Positions 10,969 to 20,371 of a DNA stretch of 64,000 bases are shown here, piece by piece. The stretch spans positions 150,157,623 through 150,221,622 of the forward strand of contig CM023451.1 of NCBI GenBank assembly GCA_013339765.2, read 5' to 3'. Made by a program: the position numbers and the translations under genes. Every line of letters begins with the position of its first letter. The first letter of the stretch is position 1. Source of the stretch: Haemaphysalis longicornis. Taxonomy: Eukaryota; Arthropoda; Arachnida; Ixodida; Ixodidae. The notes beneath the pieces were generated by a model. It saw only the letters and a list, made by a program, of their open reading frames with translations. It did not search any database and was not told the DNA's origin.

Positions 10969-11454
10969 TTAGGTGAACGAGGTTTCTGTGGGCATGCCCA
11001 TATGATGTGTTGTAGGGTGGCTTTGTCTGCACACCACTTGCATCTGTCGGAATACGTGTCTGGGTAATATCGGTTGTAGAGAACAGGGTTGGGGAAGGTG
11101 TTCGACTGTATTCGTCTCCACGCAACCGACTGCCATCTGTTGAGGGAAGAGTGTGGTGCAGGGTACTTTTAGGCGACTCAACCTGTAATGGTGCGTAATC
11201 TCCCTGTACGTGGCCAGCCTGTCTCTGCTCCCCGTGAACGTAGGCCCGATGTCTCCGTCGAGGTCAGCCTGGTTGCCGAAATCTCGGGCTGCCTCGTGAG
11301 CCAGTTCATTCCCCGGCAGGGACGAGTGCGCTGGTGTCCATACAAGGCGAATATGCCTGGATCTGTCGCCAATAAACGTAGAAAGAATTTTGGCCGCTGG
11401 CAGGGATATTCGTCCCGCCAGGAAGTTTCTTATTGCCGTCTTGGAATCAGACAC
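10969..11454 (-). pseudogene. LINE RNase H C-terminal part, frameshifted
   Basis: This continues the RNase H domain of 11430-12488 in a different frame. SDSKTAIRNF carries the third catalytic Asp and WTPAHSSLPGNELAHEAAR contains the His/Asn/Asp motif near the end of the fold. The tail after that is less conserved and its later part looks frame-shifted again. The two frames overlap by about 25 bp near 11430-11454, where a 1-base indel would restore continuity. It is a relic of one polyprotein and not a separate gene. Confidence 0.88.
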
Positions 11455-12488
11455 AATAATTTGGCTTCCGTGCTAGCTATTTCGAGCGCAATAGCCGCTT
11501 CTTCCGCCACCTCAGGGTGCGTCGTCAGGATTGTGCCCGAGGTCACTGAGTTTCCTTGCTGGTCTACCACGGCTACGGCCGCAGCCGGTCGGTCGTGATA
11601 ATCCGCAGCATCCACATAGAGGACATGTTGGTTCCCGCACAGCTGCCGGTGAAGTGCAGAAGCTCTGGCGGTTCTTCTGTCTTGATGATGATCCGGGTGC
11701 ATATTTCGTGGTATGGGAGAACAATGGATGTATGATCGAGTGCTGTCATCCAAAGAGCATTTGATACCGTACTGACAAGCGAAGGGGATGTGCAGGGACC
11801 TTAGAAATGCGCGGCCAGTCTCGCTGCACGAGAGCCTGTGCAGCTGCGCCATCCTTTGTGCTTCTACTAGCTCTTCCAGGGTATTGTGCACCCCCATTGC
11901 TTGGAAGCGCTCCGTGGATGCCATGACGGGTATTCCTACAACTTGCTTGTAGGCTTTCGGGATGATGCACTGGAGCTTCTCTATTTCTGCTCTTTTGAAG
12001 TTCAGAAAAGGAGCGACGTATATGATGCGACTTATAATAAAAGCATGAACCAGGCGCAGTACATTTGCCTCCTTGAGGCCGTGGTGTTTGTTAGCTATGC
12101 GGGCTATAAGTCGGCTGATTTGCTCCGCACTAGATTTCAACGTCGATATAGTAGCTGTGTTGCTTCCATTTGCTTGAACACGAAGGCCGAGTACGCGAAT
12201 GCACTCGACGCGTGGAATCAGGCTGCCCTGTATATACACTTGAAAGTTCGGGACGTCTTTCTTTCTTCTTCCCTGTTTGGGAGGTTGGTAGAAAAGGATC
12301 TTCGATTTTTGAGGTGAGCAGGCAAGACCTCTCGGGGTGATGTAGGCGTGGACTGCATCGGCAGCTTGCTGCAGCCTTTCCTCCAGGTCCCCATCACTGC
12401 CTCCAGTCGCCAAGATTGCAATATCATCTGCGTAGAGGCTATGTTGGATTCCCGGGATAGCCTCTAGGAGTGGAGGCAGCTTGATCAT
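11430..12488 (-). pseudogene. LINE reverse transcriptase C-terminal part plus start of RNase H
   Basis: An open frame of 352 codons from an internal Met; in the same frame the RT extends upstream to about 12600 without a stop. It would copy LINE RNA into DNA at the target site. Visible motifs: LYADDIAILA near residues 19-28 (RT catalytic box), a thumb/connection region, and near residue 290 YVDAADY, the first catalytic Asp of RNase H, followed by AEEAAIALEIA with the catalytic Glu. The frame then fails near 11455 and the remaining RNase H continues in another frame at 10969-11454. The missing fingers/palm N-terminus is due to 5' truncation. Not functional as it stands. Confidence 0.9.
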
Positions 12489-12606
12489 GGCGACGTTGAA
12501 GATGAAGGGCGACAGTACGGATCCCTGTGGTGTGCCCTGACTCCCCGTTTGAATGAGCTCCGATTCAAATTCTCCCAGGGTGAGACGTGCCGTGCGATGA
12601 GACAGA

Positions 12607-12652
12607 ACGAGAGAGTTTCGCGTTCAACCATCATCGTCGTTAGAAGGAGGGG
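12607..12652 (-). mobile_element. repeat B copy 1, 5' segment
   Basis: On the minus strand this reads CCCCTCCTTCTAACGACGAT, then TGGTTGAACGCGAA, the same start as the copies at 15611 and 44321. The next base of the element is found at 10756, beyond the LINE. It shows that repeat B was present before the LINE arrived. Confidence 0.75.
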
Positions 12653-12915
12653 TGCATGATCTTTAGTACCTTCCCCTTCCTTTCTACGCCACTATGACAA
12701 ATAATCTAGGCCAGCTACCCTGGATAGGCTTAGCGCTCGTCAGACCTAAAGCTGAACTTAACGACCTGCTAAGCAACGTACCCGGTGTTCGACGACGCTA
12801 GGCATCAAAGGGAAACGTTAGGTACAACGTCACGGTGGCGCAGGTCTGCGTCCTCCCTCCTTTCACTGCGCGCCTAGCAGTGGGGTTTGCTAGTTAACAA
12901 CCGTGACAACATTGC
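12653..12915. other. unannotated stretch between LINE fragments
   Basis: No frame or repeat was recognised. The sequence around 12800-12890 is GC-rich. Confidence 0.4.
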
Positions 12916-13535
12916 TCGGAGAGAGAAAGTTTATTCAAAAGAAGGGGTGTTGCGATTGTCCTAAGGGTGGTGCCATCTTACCAGCGCCCCATATTCTACC
13001 GCTCCACCTCCTTCCCCCCCCCCCCCCCCCGGGCTCGAAGAATCAAGTCCCTCTGAATCCCAGAGTCAGGAGCTGGCCAAGAGCAAGCCTCTTATAGCGC
13101 GATAAGTATCTGTTCTTGTGTTTACCGAGGGCAGATAATAGGGCAGGCCCACGTTGCTTAAAAATACGTTGGGAGGATCGCGACTTTACTGCATGCGCCC
13201 GTGTGTGTTCTAGGGAGCATTTGGATAGTCTGTACTTGTTTAGGAGAGCAGTTGTTTGTGTTTGTCTCAGTGTTTGAGCTTTCACGCCAGATAGGCTCTT
13301 CTCCGGGTTGGTAACAAAAGCTCATGCACCTCTTTGAATCGGGAGGTGTTCTCGGAAGCTGTGTGGGAGGGACTGGAGGAGGTTTAGGGCTGTTATCCAC
13401 GTGGTTTGTAAGATCTCCCTTTGCTTGGTCGGCCCCCTCGTTTCCCTGTAGCTCTGCGTCTCCTGGAATCCAGATAATGCGGTGGAGTGGATTCCACCGT
13501 GGCTTCCTCTTCTGTGCGCATGTTCCGGGACGGTA
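12916..13535 (-). mobile_element. second LINE fragment: RNase H C-terminus and 3' end
   Basis: The minus strand encodes an RNase H end (IIWIPGDAELQGNEGADQAK, about 13395-13455) followed by the post-RNase H tail typical of tick and insect LINEs (EPIWRESSNTETN), continuing in another frame near 13043-13285. The fragment finishes at an AATAAACTTTCTCTCTCC-like 3' end near 12930, the same kind of 3' end as the LINE at 10766. The conserved His of the 'VPGH' motif is Asp here. A poly-C run of about 15 at 13016-13030 lies inside. It is strongly 5'-truncated and dead. Confidence 0.75.
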
Positions 13536-14419
13536 AAGTAGAAATTTTCGCATAAAATTACCCACAAAAACAAAGAAACATTGAGAAATGCCCAGCAATA
13601 AATCTCGTCTGTAATGGGAAGCTTCAGCGTTGAGCGCAGCTGCTTGGATAATATTTGCTGCGATGATTATACCTTCCACTAACAAGGTACGTGGCTTCGA
13701 ATCAACCCGAAACCAAAAGCAATCGCAGCTGGAATTGAAACTTCTTAAATAACCGCTTCTGAGACTCCATATTGAGCCAACGAATTCCTGCTCCCTCTGA
13801 GAAACTCATCCCACGGCCAGTACGCTCCAAGTCGACGTTCTGTGGTGATGCGCACAACTGCACCTCACTCGATGCTCGTAACTATATCGACGGTGTTGGC
13901 ATAACGTGAAAGAAAACCGCGTCATCCCCACCCTGAGTTATTAATTGGGGATGACGGGATTCGTGGAAATACACTGGCACGCCTGACTAAATTCTGAAAG
14001 ATTGCGTATCGTTGATGCCATCGCTATCCTTTATTGATACAAAAGAAAGAATCTGGGTGGTAATAGGGCGCAATCTGCAACCTTGGATGCTCCGTCATAC
14101 GATGAATCCCGGCCAGAAAGTGGCACTTCAATACGCTAACGACGCTGTCTGAAGCTGATAAGTTTCTTCCTGTTTCGGCATGATTTGTAAGGTATATAAA
14201 AAACAAATACTGGCTGCGAGTCGATTTAATGCCTTTCTAATAAAACACGGCCCTAACAAGCGAGGCATACAAGTTCAAACCACGAAATAACAGCCTTACA
14301 TCCGCATAATTTAGAGTTATGAATGCAGAAACCAAGCTTCCAAGTCTCTTAGAGGGCAGGGGGAAGTGCCATAATGTCAGTCCCGCGAAAAAGTTCCAAG
14401 CCTTGGCCACTTGTGTTAC
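13536..14419. other. unannotated stretch
   Basis: No recognisable gene or repeat in this interval, apart from the downstream part of the frame discussed at 14420-14666. Confidence 0.4.
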
Positions 14420-14666
14420 CGGACGGCAAATGCGGAGACAGCGGGCTCAACTCTGGCGCGCTCTCATCGTTGGGGAACGCCGGCGCACCGTCTGCCTTGG
14501 AGAGGACCAAAGTGGGCGCACGGACCTTGTCCCAATTCTTCTTCCCCGCCCAGCGAAGGAGGTCTCCTGGTTCAGTGACGCTTCCGAGCCAGACGGCCGC
14601 CGCCAGCACGAAGGCCACTACGATGACGCTGCCACAGAAGACGGCCAAGGCCTGATTGCCGCTCAT
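14420..14666 (-). CDS. candidate first coding exon of a single-pass membrane protein
   Basis: The frame MSGNQALAVFCGSVIVVAFV... starts at 14666 and is preceded in frame by a Met at 14822. Residues about 5-29 are strongly hydrophobic and would span a membrane. They are followed by a polar, Pro/Ser-rich part. After codon LPS-G the sequence is CCG|GTAACA, a fair splice donor with GT at 14419-14418, so an exon may end at 14420. The short cytoplasmic start with an early transmembrane segment is the plan of type II membrane proteins (for example M13 peptidases, which are abundant in ticks), but nothing in the sequence identifies the family. The segment is GC-rich relative to its flanks. Chance remains possible. 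Confidence 0.28.
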
Positions 14667-14851
14667 CCTGGCCGGGGCGACGGCACACGCTGCAGTCCCA
14701 CTCTGTATTGCACGGCACGGCTGCACGTCGGCGTCCTGGTGGTAAGGGGATCGGCAGGGCTGTGCAGCGTCCTTTAATTTCAGGAGGCTTGGTCTGGGTG
14801 AACTCAAGGTCTTAGGCAGCAACCTCAGACATAGGCGCTGTATTGATCGAG

Positions 14852-14935
14852 CTTCTTCTTCTTCTTCGTCTTTTTCTTTCTCTTCTTCTTGACTGTACTT
14901 TTCCTCTTCCTTTTACTTTTTCTTCTTTTACTTCG
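14852..14935. repeat. polypyrimidine (CTT)-rich tract
   Basis: Imperfect CTTCTT/TTTTCT run of about 85 bp; purine-rich on the other strand. Confidence 0.85.
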
Positions 14936-15610
14936 TGCGCGTCTTCCAACCAGAACTGATTACGGTACTCTGCCTTAAGTACTACTTTTTTATCCGCCGA
15001 AAATATCTCTCTCTGCAAAAGCAAGAGTGTAGACCTTTTTCGGAAACAAAAAAAATACATTCTGATCGCATACGTTCCCAGGGGATTGGCCGCGAAGTAG
15101 ACAGTAAGCGAAAAGCGAATCGAATGGGAGAATCTGCACAGAAAATATTTTCGAATGCTGTCTGTAGTGGAGCGTCGGCGATGGTCCCGAATGGGGCGAA
15201 GCACAGTGACTTTGAAGAGTGGAACAGAAGAGCGGGTTTATTCAAGATGATGCCAGTTTTATAACATCGGTGTAGCCCTCTGGCGTTAGAACCACAGAAG
15301 TGACGAGACGCGGTAAAGCCCGATGATACACTGTTGTTCATAAACAAAGTCTCCCTCTTGCTCATAAACTCCGAAAGAAGACAATTGTTTTAAATTACAT
15401 TCAGAGGCGAAGAACTAAATAATCGCAGCTAGAAGGTATTTGTATTCAACGTTCGAATTTTAGTTAAAGCTAACACTTAATGGTGTTGTTTCTTGCAAAC
15501 ACGGCGCTGCGATTTTAAATGGTTAACCAATCCTTGTACCTGGTTTGCATTCATTGTCTGTTTACATATTCGTCACGGTAAATTTCAATCGCGCTGGAAA
15601 AAAAAATATT

Positions 15611-15942
15611 CCACCACTCCGTCTAACGACGACAGTGTTTGAACGCGAAGCTTCCTCGTGATGGGTACTTTGGTTGGCCAATCCCAAACTGCGAGTATGT
15701 GGTGTGTGCAGGAACGGACCAGTTTGCTAGAATACCCCCAGCAACTCTCGGGTGTGCCCTCCGTAGGCCAAACTTTTGGGTTCCGGGTGTACGGCACGAA
15801 CCGGTACCTGCTGCTTGGCGTTCGCTTCGACCATGTCGAAATGGAGCAATCGGATACACACCGGCTTCATAACGCGAGGCGCCCAGGTTTGCTTCCGACC
15901 ACGGGAAGCATTTTAGATGTGACCGCATCTCATTCACCCGCC
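15611..15942 (+). mobile_element. repeat B copy 2 (SINE-like, 3'-truncated)
   Basis: Starts CCACCACTCCGTCTAACGAC and matches the minus-strand copy split across 12652-10441 through the tRNA-like module (about 15838-15905; AATGGAGCAATCGGATA, GGCTTCATAA, AGGTTTGCTTCC). Similarity fades near 15940, so the 3' end found in other copies is missing. One frame (PQQLSGV, YLLLGVRFDHVEMEQ) stays open and aligns with the same frame of copy 1. It is interspersed and polymorphic in length, with a tRNA-like core, hence SINE-like. Confidence 0.72.
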
Positions 15943-16068
15943 TTGTCCCTGCATCCGGCGTCGTCGTCGTCGGCGTCCGCCCCTCCCCCATTCTCCTCGC
16001 CGCGCCAGCTGCGCTCTCCGCCGTTCACCCCGTCTCCTCCCTGATAGCGAACACTCTCTCGCGAGGGG

Positions 16069-16172
16069 CATTGGCTTGGATTGGCTTGGCTTGGCTTGGC
16101 TTGGATTGGATTGGATTGGATTGGATTGGATTTGGTTTGGATTGGATTAAAGTGGATTGTGTTGGATTGTGT
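16069..16172. repeat. TTGGC/TTGGAT minisatellite
   Basis: Tandem 5- and 6-bp units: TTGGCT repeated, then GGATT repeated about seven times, then variant TTGTG units. It probably arose by slippage. Confidence 0.85.
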
Positions 16173-16360
16173 TGTGTCATAGCCGCGGCAGACGCACTGG
16201 CACCGGCGCGTCCCCTCACCGTTATGCGCGCTATAAAACGCGGTGCCTGCGCCGCTCCGCTCCATCGTTCCAGCGCCGTTCCTCCAGTGTCCAACGCTGA
16301 AACGTGAACCCCCTATGCGTCGCATCTACACAGCGGTTCCCGCGAGGGGAGGTGGGAGTT

Positions 16361-17081
16361 TTTTTTTAACAGCGAAGCTGTTGAGCAAATCGTTTGTGTA
16401 TGGTGTCCGCAGTTAAAATACCAAGAAAATGCAGAGTTCTCGTGTACGCGTGCCTTGAGCGCATGCTCGTCAAGCTAAGCATATCCACTTAGGGAGACTG
16501 GCCAACATTGGCCACGAGAAAACTCCAGCGTATCCCGTATCGTGGCAGCACCGGCTCTGAACGAGAAACGCACGTCACAGCGCACGCCCCTTGTTCATTC
16601 GTCTTCGTGCCGTCGTGCGCATGCTCTGTGTACCATAGAAAAGTCGCGACTTGAATGTCGAAGCTGCTGTAGATGTTCATTGACTCCTCATGACCAGCCT
16701 CGGATAGCTCGCCTAGCCGAGGAAGAGCACGCACTTCGAGAAGGCTCGGCGTGCAAAGCATCCGCTAGAAACGAATTGTCGCGCTTGCAGAGTGGCTTGC
16801 GAAAACGTTGACCAAAACGACGAGCTTACTCTGGCCTTGCTCTACACAAGTTCATTGAAATGCCATGACACCGACGTCAACCACGACACCACAACGGTAC
16901 TAAAACTCGCCTTTGTGTCCGTCAATGATCACCTTTTGTCTGTGTCCGTTAATGATCAATTTTTGTTTGTAACTTTCTCTTCACCCACGATCACTCCTTA
17001 TCATCGTCAGAAAAAGCTGCTTTTCCTGAAGGGAGTATTGGGGTACAATGGCATCAGTGAGGACAATAAAGCTTCGCTTTA
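16361..17081 (+). mobile_element. repeat C copy 1 (interspersed repeat, unclassified)
   Basis: This aligns with the reverse complement of 52340-53000 over about 600 bp, starting at TTTTTTAAC followed by the palindrome AACAGC-GAA-GCTGTT (16368-16382). It then passes through GTTGAGCAAATCGTTTGTGT, GGCCAACATTGGCC and CGAGCTTACTCTGGC-type blocks. Two frames remain open and alignable in both copies: ENVDQNDELTLALL in one and KASAR...QSG(L/V)RKR in the other. The last ~100 bp (16983-17081) match the 3' end of repeat B and finish at the palindrome TAAAGC-TTC-GCTTTA. No transposase, RT or tRNA head was recognised. Confidence 0.75.
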
Positions 17082-18000
17082 AAATTGGAATCGTATGTTA
17101 ACATTCTTGTTGCGGAAGCAGCCAAATGATGATTTGCCATGCAGAGGGAACATTGTAACGACCCCGCAGTGAGGCGGTACATTATTTTGAAGGTACAGGT
17201 GAGCTGAAAACAATTGCTGAATAGAAGCAATTGTTCACATGCGCTTTGTCCTGCATGAAAGATTCGCTGCGGATTTGGGGGGAGATCTGTATGCTCGACG
17301 GATTCCACTTCTCGTTTGGACAAATAAAAGAAGTGAAATAAATGTCTTCATGAATAACAATTTCCCTTTCACGAACTACTGAAGACAAACTACGCCCGGA
17401 ATTTATACACGTGCATACGATCATTAGTGCGCTCAGAATGAAAGCACAACGCCTTTTGAGGATAAATGAATTCGAGGAACAATAACGAAGTTTTCATCCG
17501 CTTTCCTTTACGATGAAAACGTGAACCGAGGCGTAAAACAGGAACAGTGAAAGAAAGATGAAACAGCTCTTTTAGAATTAAAATATCGCTTTAAAAATCT
17601 GGAAAACAGGCAATATTTTAGGAGAGATACGGCTTAACATACTGTTTTTTCTTTAGTTTTCACCATCTTCCATTGTGAATTCGCAGGCCCAACATCACAA
17701 ACACAAACAAATACAGTGATAGCACAAGGGCGTTCGGAGAAGGTGAAAAGGTTGGCACTGAGAAGAAAAAGAAACTAGGGTCGCAAGAGGGAACTGCCGT
17801 AGACACCTTTTCCGGTTCGGTGTGCACCACAACCAAATTCAGCAAACCGTCAAGGCACTCTTCCGAACGTGCAACATTAGATGAAGTCTTTTTCTGTCAT
17901 ATTGTCTCCTGTGCCAGCCACACCTCTTTCATAGCAGCACAACAATAGCTCATTCACGTCACCGAGGCGTCGCTTTATTTAGCTCCTATCACCAGCGGAT
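17082..18000. other. unannotated stretch
   Basis: No recognisable gene or repeat; AT-rich with scattered short frames. Confidence 0.4.
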
Positions 18001-18241
18001 TGATTTGATGATTTATTATCATGTTTAACACGCCAAGCTACATAGGCGAAGAGGCGTGCCGTAGGGAGGGAAGGGGGGGGGGGGGGGGGAGCTTGGGATT
18101 AACTTTAACCACAGAGGGTTCTTAACATGCGCCGAAATGTTGTACACATGCACGTTTTTGCTTTTCGCCTCCATCAGAAAAGCGGCCGCCGCGGCCAAGA
18201 AGCGAACCCGCGTCCTTGGGCACAGCTGCACAAAGCCTTAA
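18001..18241 (-). mobile_element. Ruka-like SINE copy 3
   Basis: The minus strand carries the SINE body (GGAGGCGAAAAGCAAAAACG, CATGTGTACAAC) and a decayed head with a box B-like GGGTTCGCTTCTT. The 3' tail is AATAAATCATCAAATCAATC. A poly-G run of about 19 bases near 18069-18090 lies inside the body and is probably a later expansion. The head loses similarity at about 18241, so the 5' boundary and target duplication are not clear. Confidence 0.78.
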
Positions 18242-19942
18242 CTAGTGTTTTTTCCTGTACTAACACGGGCTTCCTGGTCGACGTTTTGCCCGTGTCTTTC
18301 CTGCCTAAGCACGTACATACCACCGGTCGCTCCTTTAGCATTGCACAAGCGGAGAGAGGGGGGGGGGGAGTCATATGTTCACCGATTACGAACCATTTTG
18401 ATACAATCGTTGCAAAAAATGATGTACCACGTCTTTAATGAAAACTATGTCAAAACAAATTTATATGACAATTTCCCGCTGAGACGACTCTAACAGTACG
18501 ACGAGTGTAGTTTAATCTCTTTCATTACGTAGTTAACACTGAAGTTGTACATATATTGAAACTGCCGTCTGTTTTCAATACATGTGCTTCAACGGGAAAG
18601 AAACGGACAGCCCATTGTTGGTCCTCTACAATGCAACTGTAGCCCTCCCAAATGTCCTTCAGCCGTTTAGCTAGGAAGTATGATCAATCGCAAATTACAG
18701 ACAATGTGCTCTGTTGCGTGCACTCCTTGCATTTTGCGCTCATAGGCTGGTCATCCTTGGCCACAGAGGAGAAGGACATTAAATTTTAATACAGTAGACC
18801 AACACGCTATATGCTCGTGCTAGTCATCGTTTCATGGCCAGTGAAAGTTGGGGGTAGACCAAGTAAGCGATCCCAATAAAGTACTTGTTTCGTACGCTTT
18901 GCCTTTTGTCTATGTCGTGTGCGTCATATATGTCCTATACGAGAGTTGTTGTAACAGTTTGTGTGAGGCACCCGGGCGTACAGCCTAGGCTATCTAGATA
19001 CATCTATTCGAACAAGTTTGAAAACCGCTAGCATTCTGAAACATGCGCAAAACACCCGCGCCTGGGTAGTTTGCTCGGTGAAATCATACAGAGTACTTCT
19101 GCTTGCCTAAAAATATCTGCCCTGACTTAGCCGAACAGTGACAGAAACTGCTGCCGTCATGCCCTGTGCAAAGGCCACACGCATGCGCACTATAGATTAC
19201 GGAAACCACTTTGTTATATTAGAGTGAATGTTTCACAATTAAGTCACACAGTAGCCGTTCCATGCACTGATAATCCTGGAAGATAACAAACATCCCGGAA
19301 GTCTATGGAAGGCGAGTTCTGAGAAATTCAAGGTTCTCTTGGGAGACACAGCTTGCGCCTAGTGTACATGGTTAGGCGAGCGGAACTACGCAGAAAGAGC
19401 GCCGCGAGGCGCGAAAAGATGACGCGGCGTCCTTTCACGCTACGTAAGCAGACATGCTCAGTATCATTGAATAATCCCAATAAAGAAAAAGAAAAACATA
19501 CGAAAACAAGATCTTTGTTGTGTTCAGCCTCTTCTCTCGCTGCGCTCCCTGCAAGGAGGAAAAGAGCGACCTCGAGAAAGACATCGCGCAGAAGTTCGGC
19601 GTTGCGTGAAAATCAGAAACTGTGGGGTTGGATGGGCAAAAAACACCCGCTCGTCCTCTCTTTTGCGAAAACTACAGAGCTTCACAGTATAAGGATGTTC
19701 TTGTAAGCTGGAGGGGGTGCGGCGGGAAGAAGTAAAACTTAACGCTCAGTGATGACGAAGAGGCGCCATCTAAGCTTTTGCGTTCACTCTACCGTGCCCT
19801 TGTCCATGCTTATGCATGAGTGCGGGCCCCTATATTAGAAAAGACGTTTTGTAATTTACAGCGTGTAAGAATGGTGAGCGTGCCTGTCCGAAGTTCTTGC
19901 CTTCGACATTCAGGGCATTTCAAAGGAAAAAAAAAGTGGATC
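18242..19942. other. unannotated stretch
   Basis: Includes a short poly-G near 18359-18369. The plus-strand frame at 19353-19706 is rich in Arg/Lys/Ser and shows no domain. Nothing further was recognised. Confidence 0.4.
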
Positions 19943-20057
19943 ATATCCACGCTGTGAAGGTGGTTGGACGGCGAAGCCGTCAGCGACACCCACAACGACT
20001 ACCCATGCGGCGTCACTTGAATTCACAAAGTGGCTCTACATAGAGTGAAACCAGAGT
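19943..20057 (+). repeat. repeat D copy 1
   Basis: Shares about 115 bp with 55664-55780: CTGTGAAGGTGGTT, the palindromic GACGGC-GAA-GCCGTC (19967-19981), CGACACCCACAAC, CATGCGGCGTCACTTGAATT and GGCTCTACATAGAGTGAAAC. It is interspersed but unclassified; no coding function or tRNA-like head is visible. Confidence 0.7.
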
Positions 20058-20295
20058 CTCTGCCAGTCGTTACCTTGGATTCGCGGGGGTGGAGTCCCGA
20101 ACGCAGCACCGTCGGCGGGAAGTAAACGGAGAGGGGCGTTTTTCGAGGGGTGAAGACGAGGCCGGCAGCGCGTGGCTATGGCGTCTCTGTCTCACTGCGT
20201 CCCCCTCACTCTTGTTTCATGTGACTCCTGCAAAAAGCGCCCTCTCTCATACGCTGAGTCCAAACCACCATCTGTCTCCCAGTCTCCGCGCGTGA

Positions 20296-20371
20296 GCGTA
20301 GCTTAGTCAGCAACACGACGGGCTCACGCACAGCTTCCCTTCGTGCCCAAGTTCGATCCTTGGCGGTAGCC
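20296..20371 (+). other. tRNA-like sequence, probably a SINE head or tRNA relic
   Basis: An A box-like TAGCTTAGTCAGC is followed about 40 nt later by a perfect T arm: a 5-bp stem CCAAG/CTTGG (20347-20351, 20359-20363) enclosing the 7-nt loop TTCGATC. The 3' acceptor strand has no matching 5' strand, and no clean anticodon arm can be drawn. It is therefore not a functional tRNA gene but is probably tRNA-derived. Confidence 0.35.

Larger units (their letters stand above)
10766..12606 (-). mobile_element. non-LTR retrotransposon (LINE), 5'-truncated, RT + RNase H
   Basis: A minus-strand LINE inserted into repeat B. It starts in the reverse transcriptase domain (RTARLTLGEF, then GTPQGSVLSPFIFNVAM) and carries the catalytic YADD and then a C-terminal RNase H domain. 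A 3' untranslated region with AATAAA near 10780 follows. The short duplication ACGAGAGAG at 10757-10765 and 12607-12615 flanks it; because the 3' end is also GA-rich, the exact joint is uncertain. RNase H downstream of RT is typical of the I/Jockey-related groups of arthropod LINEs. It is defective: 5'-truncated and frameshifted. Confidence 0.9.

Noticed and set aside
15930..16325. Coding frame rich in Asn-Pro-Ile-Gln-Ser
   Set aside because: Generated by the TTGGAT minisatellite at 16069-16172.
20296..20371. Functional tRNA gene
   Set aside because: The T arm is perfect, but the acceptor and anticodon stems cannot be formed.
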